The notes under the pieces: model-generated
Database searches by the model: none
What the model saw: the letters and a program-made list of their open reading frames with translations, nothing else
Told to the model about the DNA's origin: nothing
Shown here: piece by piece, positions 59,336-64,000 of the stretch
Layout of the letters: each line of letters opens with the position of its first letter
Position numbering within the stretch: the stretch's first letter is position 1
NCBI RefSeq assembly: GCF_001277295.1
Contig: NZ_CP011456.1
Span: 5,522,001 to 5,586,000 of the forward strand
DNA: 64,000 nucleotides
Direction of reading: 5' to 3'
From: Anabaena sp. WA102
GTDB lineage: Bacteria; Cyanobacteriota; Cyanobacteriia; Cyanobacteriales; Nostocaceae
Program-made: the position numbers and the translations under genes

Positions 59336-59596
59336 ATGAATATATTTGGTATCGGCTTACCAGAAATGGGTGTCATTATGGTAGTTGCATTATTAATCTT
59401 TGGACCGAAGAAGTTACCAGAAATTGGGCGCAGTTTGGGGAAAACGATTCGCAGTTTTCAAGAGGCCTCTAATGAATTTCAAAGCGAGTTCAAAAAAGAA
59501 TCTGAACAATTAAAAGAAACTGTGCAAACAACCGCTGAATTAGAGCATAAACACATTGAAGCTGGAAAAACCCAGTCAGAAAATATACAAGGATGA
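59336..59596 (+). CDS. tatA: twin-arginine translocase TatA/E
   Basis: 86 residues. The N-terminal helix and amphipathic hinge FGIGLPEMGVIMVVALLIFG and PKKLPEIGRSLGKTIRSFQE are the TatA signature. A charged tail follows. It forms part of the channel exporting folded proteins across the thylakoid or plasma membrane. ATG 59336 follows AGGAGAGAAGA; the longer GTG start at 59303 is unlikely. It overlaps the pth start by four bases. In cyanobacteria TatA and TatE-like proteins are not separable by sequence alone. Confidence 0.95.
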   Translation: MNIFGIGLPEMGVIMVVALLIFGPKKLPEIGRSLGKTIRSFQEASNEFQSEFKKESEQLKETVQTTAELEHKHIEAGKTQSENIQG

Positions 59597-60237
59597 AAGA
59601 TGAAGAAGTAAAACCAATGGTTTTGGTGATTCCCCAGCTAATTGTTGGACTGGGAAATCCAGAGCCTAAATACGATCAAACTCGTCATAATATTGGCTTT
59701 GCAGCTATAGATACCCTAGCTCGGGCTTGGCAAATTTCTCTAGCTGAAAATCGCAAGTTTCAAGGAGAGTTTGGTGAAGGGAATGCAGCAGGTAAGGGTA
59801 AAGTCCGCTTGCTCAAACCCTTAACCTATATGAATCTTTCAGGACAAGCTATTCAAGCTGTGACAAATTGGTACAAAATACCGCCTGAATCAGTATTAGT
59901 AATTTATGATGATTTAGATTTACCTTTGGGCAAAACTCGCTTACGTTTATCCGGTTCTGCGGGTGGACATAATGGCATGAAAAGCATTATTTCTCATCTA
60001 AATACCCAAAATTTCCCCAGATTGCGAATTGGCATAGGTAAACCAAAGGGCGCAATAGATGGAGATAATTCTCATACTGTTTCTCATGTTTTGGGACGAT
60101 TTTCCGCTGCTGAGAATAAAGTTATGTCTCAGGTTTTAAACTTTGTTGTTGAGTGTGGAGAATTTAGTTTCAAACAGGGAGTAGAAAAGGCAATGAATCT
60201 TTGCAATACCCAGAATTTTACTGGTATTGATTCTTGA
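59593..60237 (+). CDS. pth: peptidyl-tRNA hydrolase
   Basis: Releases tRNA from peptidyl-tRNA that dropped off the ribosome. 214 residues with LIVGLGNPEPKYDQTRHNIG (Asn and catalytic His), LLKPLTYMNLSGQA, VIYDDLDLPLGKTRLRLSGS (Asp) and GHNGMKSIISHL. Start ATG 59593 overlaps the tatA stop (ATGA). The internal Met (MVLVIPQLIVGLG) would be the shorter option. Cotranscribed with tatA. Confidence 0.97.
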   Translation: MKDEEVKPMVLVIPQLIVGLGNPEPKYDQTRHNIGFAAIDTLARAWQISLAENRKFQGEFGEGNAAGKGKVRLLKPLTYMNLSGQAIQAVTNWYKIPPESVLVIYDDLDLPLGKTRLRLSGSAGGHNGMKSIISHLNTQNFPRLRIGIGKPKGAIDGDNSHTVSHVLGRFSAAENKVMSQVLNFVVECGEFSFKQGVEKAMNLCNTQNFTGIDS

Positions 60238-60360
60238 TGAGGGGTTGCTTGTTCAGAGGAGGAGTTAGGAATCCTGACTCCTGACTTCCGGGACAATGTG
60301 CGATTAGTTAAATTTTGTAATATTCTATAAATATGGCTTTCATAATATGTATCTAAATTT

Positions 60361-60498
60361 ATGGACTTAGAACCCGCTACGGTGCTTGGAATTGCCTTTT
60401 GCTCGGCATTGGTTGCTATTACTGGTATGGCAATTTATACATCTTTTGGACCTCCAAGTCAGGAATTAGATGATCCTTTTGATGATCACGATGATTAA
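60361..60498 (+). CDS. psbN: PsbN photosystem II assembly protein
   Basis: A 45-residue membrane protein: MDLEPATVLGIAFCSALVAI, TGMAIYTSFGPPSQELDDPF, DDHDD. The TGxAIYTxFGPPSxELxDPF core is diagnostic for PsbN, a thylakoid protein needed for PSII assembly and not a stable subunit. A near-consensus TATTCTATAAATATG stretch upstream may include its -10. It shares the strand with psbH, with tatA and pth between. Confidence 0.93.
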   Translation: MDLEPATVLGIAFCSALVAITGMAIYTSFGPPSQELDDPFDDHDD

Positions 60499-60575
60499 TA
60501 GGGTTATTAATTTAACATGATGGATCATGGTGGGCAATGCCCACCCTAATGAGCTAGGATGTATATAAATTTGAT

Positions 60576-61562
60576 TTACTTACTTTTTGTTTCAGCATAA
60601 GCCGCATAAACACTCTTGACATTATACCAATTCAAGAAAATCCGGGCAATTTCCAAAGCCAATTGCGGTTTACCAATATTAATTACCCATTGTAAGAACG
60701 GAGACATAGTTCTTTCATTCAATAATCCGTTTACAGAAAGAATCCCCCATAGTAGACGATGAAACCAGGTCATTTGAATCATCATTTTTACTTCCCAAGT
60801 AGGATGTTTTTGATAAAACAAAACTCCCATGCGTCCCCGTTGAATTTCTTGATCAATTAACTTAGGAATTTGCTGTAAACTAAATGGTGGATGCCAGTGA
60901 TACCCAACAGCTTCAGGACATTTAATTAATTTTAAACCCAAGTTTTTTAACCTAACACCTAATTCTAAATCTTCCCAACCATAAAGTTGAAAACCATTAT
61001 CAAATAACCCAGCTTCTTCTAACCAATGTTTGGGAATAGCCACGTTACCCGTAGCAAAGAAAGCAGCAGAAAAATCTGTAATTTTATAAGGTTCAGCCGT
61101 AGGATTGGCGAAGTTACAAGTATTAATTACAGCACCATAAGTAAAAAAGCGATCGCATTGTGTACCGGAGGTATCGCTCCTTAATTTCTCCCTTCCCTGT
61201 ACCAAAGCATTTGTATGAGCTTGGAGGAAATTAGACAAAACCACTAAGTCACTATCAATAAAAATAATTGTGTCACCTTGCGCTTTTTCCACCCCTAAAT
61301 TTCGCGCTGCTGCTGGACCTGCATGATTTTGTTCAAAACAGCGGACGTGGGGAAACTCATCTTTATGTAATGCTAACCAATTCAAAGTACCATCAGTAGA
61401 ACCATCATCTACTAACACAACTTCATAGTCTTCTATATAAGTTTTATTGCTAAACTCCTGACTCTCCAAAGCGCGGAGGCACTTTTCCAAAATTGGTAAG
61501 CGATTATATGTAGGAATGACAATACTAAAAAACACAGTTGCACCCAAAAAACTATTACCCAT
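60576..61562 (-). CDS. family 2 glycosyltransferase
   Basis: 328 residues with an N-terminal GT-A domain: FFSIVIPTYNRLPILEKCLR, VVLVDDGSTDGTL, AGPAAARNLGVEKA and IIFIDSDLVVL (the DXD). The acceptor region has YGWEDLELGVRLKNLGLKL (ED motif) and CPEAVGYHWHPPF. The C-terminal third is more hydrophobic and aromatic. Probably a polysaccharide or glycolipid transferase on the inner side of the plasma membrane. ATG 61562 is the best start, though the first 12 residues are hydrophobic and could be non-native; alternative Met not seen. Donor unknown. Confidence 0.9.
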   Translation of the reverse strand: MGNSFLGATVFFSIVIPTYNRLPILEKCLRALESQEFSNKTYIEDYEVVLVDDGSTDGTLNWLALHKDEFPHVRCFEQNHAGPAAARNLGVEKAQGDTIIFIDSDLVVLSNFLQAHTNALVQGREKLRSDTSGTQCDRFFTYGAVINTCNFANPTAEPYKITDFSAAFFATGNVAIPKHWLEEAGLFDNGFQLYGWEDLELGVRLKNLGLKLIKCPEAVGYHWHPPFSLQQIPKLIDQEIQRGRMGVLFYQKHPTWEVKMMIQMTWFHRLLWGILSVNGLLNERTMSPFLQWVINIGKPQLALEIARIFLNWYNVKSVYAAYAETKSK

Positions 61563-61671
61563 ATTTAGGATAAAACAAATATAGCAAAGTCACGGTTGCA
61601 TAAAAAAATATCCGCTAGGCAAGTCAGATATAATAATGACTCATTCTTTGTTTTCCTAAGTGGAGAAATTC

Positions 61672-62871
61672 ATGGGTCGCGCTAAAAAGGTTGTTCTAGC
61701 ATATTCTGGTGGAGTTGATACTTCTGTTTGCATTCCCTATCTCAAGCAAGAGTGGGGAGTAGAGGAGATAATTACCCTAGCAGCAGATTTAGGTCAGGGA
61801 GATGAATTAGAACCAGTTCGAGAAAAAGCTCTTAAATCCGGTGCAAGTGAATCCTTGGTAGCGGATGTTAAGGATATATTTGTTAAAGACTACGCATTTC
61901 CGGCGATTCAAGCCAATGCGCTCTATGAAAACCGCTATCCTCTTGGTACAGCCCTGGCTCGTCCCTTGATTGCTAAGATACTGGTAGAGGCGGCTGCAAA
62001 ATATGGTGCAGATGCGATCGCTCATGGTTGTACGGGTAAAGGTAATGACCAAGTACGCTTTGATGTTTCCTGTACAGCCCTCAACCCTAACCTGAAAATT
62101 CTAGCACCAGCCAGAGAATGGGGCATGAGTCGGGAGCAAACCATCGCCTATGGTGAGAAATTTGGTATTCCTGCACCCGTGAAAAAATCCTCTCCTTTCA
62201 GTATAGATAAAAACTTGCTAGGTCGCAGTATTGAAGCTGGTACATTAGAAGATCCAGCAAACGAGCCACCGGAAGAAATCTATGAAATGACCAAAGCCAT
62301 AGCTGATACTCCCAATGAACCGGAATATCTAGAAATTGGTTTCCAAAAAGGGCTTCCTACCACTATCAATGGCACATCAAAAGAGCCTGTTGAGTTAATT
62401 GAACAACTCAATAAAATCGTGGGAAATCATGGTATTGGGCGGATTGACATGATTGAAAACCGCTTAGTAGGCATCAAATCACGGGAAATCTACGAATCAC
62501 CAGCCATGATAGTTCTGATTAACGCCCACCGTGACTTAGAAAGCCTCACCTTAACAGCAGATGTCACTCAGTACAAACGAGGCATAGAAGAAACATATAC
62601 CAAAATTGTATACAACGGACTTTGGTATAGTCCACTCAAAGCAGCCTTAGATGCCTTTATTCAACAAACACAAGAAAGAGTTTCCGGTGTAGTGCGGTTA
62701 AAACTTTTCAAAGGTAACGCCGTCATAGTTGGGCGCTGGAGTGACAATACTCTTTACACCCCCGATTTAGCCACTTACGGCGCAGAAGATCAATTCGATC
62801 ACAAAGCCGCAGAAGGCTTTATCTACGTTTGGGGACTACCTACCCGCATTTGGGCGCAGGGCAACAAGTAA
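61672..62871 (+). CDS. argG: argininosuccinate synthase
   Basis: Condenses citrulline and aspartate using ATP, in arginine biosynthesis. The ATP pyrophosphatase motif is AYSGGVDTSVC near the start, with DLGQGDELEPVREKAL, YPLGTALARPLIAKI, HGCTGKGNDQVRF and KLLGRSIEAGTLEDP after it. From ATG 61672 it has 399 residues, usual for ASS. GTG 61660 would add four residues, but GGAG at 61662 is well placed for 61672. A long GGAGTAGGGG array starts four bases after the stop. Confidence 0.97.
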   Translation: MGRAKKVVLAYSGGVDTSVCIPYLKQEWGVEEIITLAADLGQGDELEPVREKALKSGASESLVADVKDIFVKDYAFPAIQANALYENRYPLGTALARPLIAKILVEAAAKYGADAIAHGCTGKGNDQVRFDVSCTALNPNLKILAPAREWGMSREQTIAYGEKFGIPAPVKKSSPFSIDKNLLGRSIEAGTLEDPANEPPEEIYEMTKAIADTPNEPEYLEIGFQKGLPTTINGTSKEPVELIEQLNKIVGNHGIGRIDMIENRLVGIKSREIYESPAMIVLINAHRDLESLTLTADVTQYKRGIEETYTKIVYNGLWYSPLKAALDAFIQQTQERVSGVVRLKLFKGNAVIVGRWSDNTLYTPDLATYGAEDQFDHKAAEGFIYVWGLPTRIWAQGNK

Positions 62872-62875
62872 AGGG

Positions 62876-63000
62876 TAGGGGGAGTAGGGGAGTAGGGGAG
62901 TAGGGGGAGTAGGGGAAGTAGGGGAGTAGGGGAGTAGGGGGAGTAGGGGAAGTAGGGGGAGTAGGGGGAGTAGGGGGAGTAGGGGAAGTAGGGGGAGAAA
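62876..63000. repeat. tandem purine-rich repeat (GGGGAGTA)n after argG
   Basis: About fifteen imperfect units of 7-9 bases, AGTAGGGG / AGTAGGGGA. No spacers, no gene. The purine-rich strand could form a triplex or quadruplex. Starts 4 bases past the argG stop. Confidence 0.9.
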
Positions 63001-63021
63001 TTTCTTCCTCCTGAACTCCTG

Positions 63022-63109
63022 ATAGCGCAGCGTGGCGTTAGCCATACTCCTGATAGCGAAGCGTGGTGTTAGCCATACTTCTGAATGGGCGCAGGCCCTG
63101 CGCCCCTAC
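63022..63109. repeat. GATAGCGCAGCGTGGCGTTAGCCATAC repeats and GC-rich hairpin
   Basis: Two copies of GATAGCGNAGCGTGGNGTTAGCCATAC followed by the GGGCGCAGGCCCTGCGCCCC hairpin. Inverted copies of the former lie at 63837-63945, and a single one at 39765-39790. All are between genes; they look like REP/BIME-like sequences. Confidence 0.75.
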
Positions 63110-63116
63110 CTCTTAC

Positions 63117-63746
63117 CTATTCTTCAGTTTGCTGTTTCACTTCGCGGGACTCTAACCAAATTGGTACAGCAATCACAGCAACTAAAATAAGTAACGCCAA
63201 AATTGCAAATTTACTTACCCAGGCTACCAATTGTTCTAGGGAAATAATTCTTCCCGCGAAAAAAGCTAATGTCACCATGACGCTACCCCAAGCAGTCGCT
63301 CCAGCTAAGTTATAAATCAGGAATTTGCCAAAGGGCATTTCCGCTATACCTGCAAGTGGTGAAGCAAAAATCCGCAATAAGGCAAAAAAGCGACCAAAAA
63401 ATACAGCCTTACCAGCGTTTTCCGTAAATTGCTCTTTAATACTCAGCAGTCGGACTTCGGAAATGCGGAAAATCTTGCCAACTTGCAGCAGAAAAGGCCA
63501 ACCACCAACTCTACCAATCCAATAGCCGCAATTGCCACCAATTACAGCACCCCCCACAGCGTTACCGAGAACCAGCCAGTAATTTAATTCATTACTACCA
63601 GCAAGGAAACCACCAACAATTGTTACAGTTTCGCCAGGAAGGGGAATGCCCAAATTTTCTAGCAATATTCCCAAAAAAATTGCTAAATAACCATAATTAT
63701 GAGCAATTTCTTGGATGTTTTCTAGTGAAAGTAGCTCAAAAGACAT
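63117..63746 (-). CDS. DedA/SNARE-associated (VTT) family membrane protein
   Basis: 209 residues, four to five membrane segments. Family signatures: GYLAIFLGILLENLGIPLPG-E, GNCGYWIGRVGG, and the FGRFFALLRIFASPLAGIAE motif with the two conserved Arg. DedA proteins are thought to move undecaprenyl phosphate or other lipids across the membrane; for this one the substrate is not known. ATG 63746 is the only likely start. Flanked on both sides by repeats. Confidence 0.93.
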   Translation of the reverse strand: MSFELLSLENIQEIAHNYGYLAIFLGILLENLGIPLPGETVTIVGGFLAGSNELNYWLVLGNAVGGAVIGGNCGYWIGRVGGWPFLLQVGKIFRISEVRLLSIKEQFTENAGKAVFFGRFFALLRIFASPLAGIAEMPFGKFLIYNLAGATAWGSVMVTLAFFAGRIISLEQLVAWVSKFAILALLILVAVIAVPIWLESREVKQQTEE

Positions 63747-63750
63747 CCAG

Positions 63751-64000
63751 CACCACCGAGTTTACAAATTTTTACCTTTACCATATCTTTGCTTGCTTTT
63801 GGCTAGGGTGTCAATCAAACCGCAATAGGAGGAGTCAGGAGTATGGCTAACGCCACGCTGCGCTATCAGGAGTCAGGAGTCAGGAGTTCAGGAGTCAGGA
63901 GTCAGGAGTATGGCTAACGCCACGCTGCGCTATCAGGAGTTCAGGGGGAAGAAGAAAGAAGAAAGAAGAAAGAAGAATATTTTTCACCAATGACCAATGA
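63751..64000. repeat. repeat-filled right edge (GGAGTCA arrays and palindromes)
   Basis: 63825-63960 alternates GAGTCAGGAGTCAGGAGT heptamers with two copies of TATGGCTAACGCCACGCTGC. After it is an AAGAAAGAAG run. No gene can be supported before the window ends. Confidence 0.8.

Noticed and set aside
62876..63000. GGAGTAGGGG array as CRISPR or as coding (Leu/Pro-rich frame on the minus strand)
   Set aside because: No spacers; the frame is a by-product of a simple repeat.
1..64000. tRNA or rRNA genes
   Set aside because: Looked for T-loop-like GGTTCRANYCC with a matching acceptor and for rRNA-conserved blocks by eye; none was convincing. A covariance scan would be decisive.

Overview
The window looks like chromosomal DNA of a filamentous, heterocyst-type cyanobacterium (Nostocales, in the Anabaena/Dolichospermum/Nostoc range). 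The evidence is photosystem II genes (psbH, psbN), a cyanobacterial-type biliverdin reductase, plant-type [2Fe-2S] ferredoxins, a MenH-like enzyme, many GCGATCGC (HIP1) octamers, heptanucleotide tandem arrays and a high load of small inverted-repeat elements. Genus assignment is inference; no rRNA gene is present.

Layout. 0-13 kb: a small partial gene, an IS630 element with a likely programmed frameshift, ahcY, an MscS channel, an HtrA/Hho protease, a CsoR/InrS-type metal sensor overlapping menH, then wecG-type glycosyltransferase, a DUF2064 protein and rsmE. 13-18 kb: a pentapeptide-repeat membrane protein, the remains of an MNT/HepT toxin-antitoxin pair, and a secreted papain-like protease followed by a chagasin-type inhibitor of that protease class. 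17.6-24 kb is a three-level nest: a coq4-like gene is split by a 3.75-kb TnpB element, whose tnpB is itself split by a group II intron carrying its own reverse transcriptase. An IS4-family element beside it has rewritten the C-terminus of map (9-bp target duplication). 24-36 kb: bvdR, a fatty-acid hydroxylase/sterol desaturase gene broken by a 163-bp element, then a two-module NRPS (A-T-C-A-T-C) with an MFS exporter. 36-39 kb: a tandemly duplicated ferredoxin gene and a SpoIID-like protein. 39-46 kb: an HTH/GrpE-like protein, a STAS protein convergent with a response regulator-phosphatase, and hisF.

45.9-55.5 kb is an accessory island: several toxin-antitoxin pairs (two MazF-like, one PIN, one truncated VapBC), at least four whole or broken copies of an Rpn/DUF4351-type nuclease-like gene, relics of pnp and thiC, and a compact two-gene operon joining a phosphoribosyltransferase-like protein to a NADAR protein with a C-terminal helix-turn-helix. 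That operon is the best candidate here for a little-described system (NAD/ADP-ribose conflict or repair). 55.6-64 kb returns to housekeeping: thiC under a TPP riboswitch, a GxxExxY gene framed by inverted repeats, psbH-tatA-pth-psbN, a family 2 glycosyltransferase, argG and a DedA protein.

The repeats are informative. Several short elements can be delimited to the base because they interrupt known genes or each other, giving their terminal repeats and target duplications (CTAG, YTA, 9-bp and 11-bp). Reading across the junctions restores the interrupted frames of coq4, map and the desaturase gene. No tRNA, rRNA or CRISPR array was seen.
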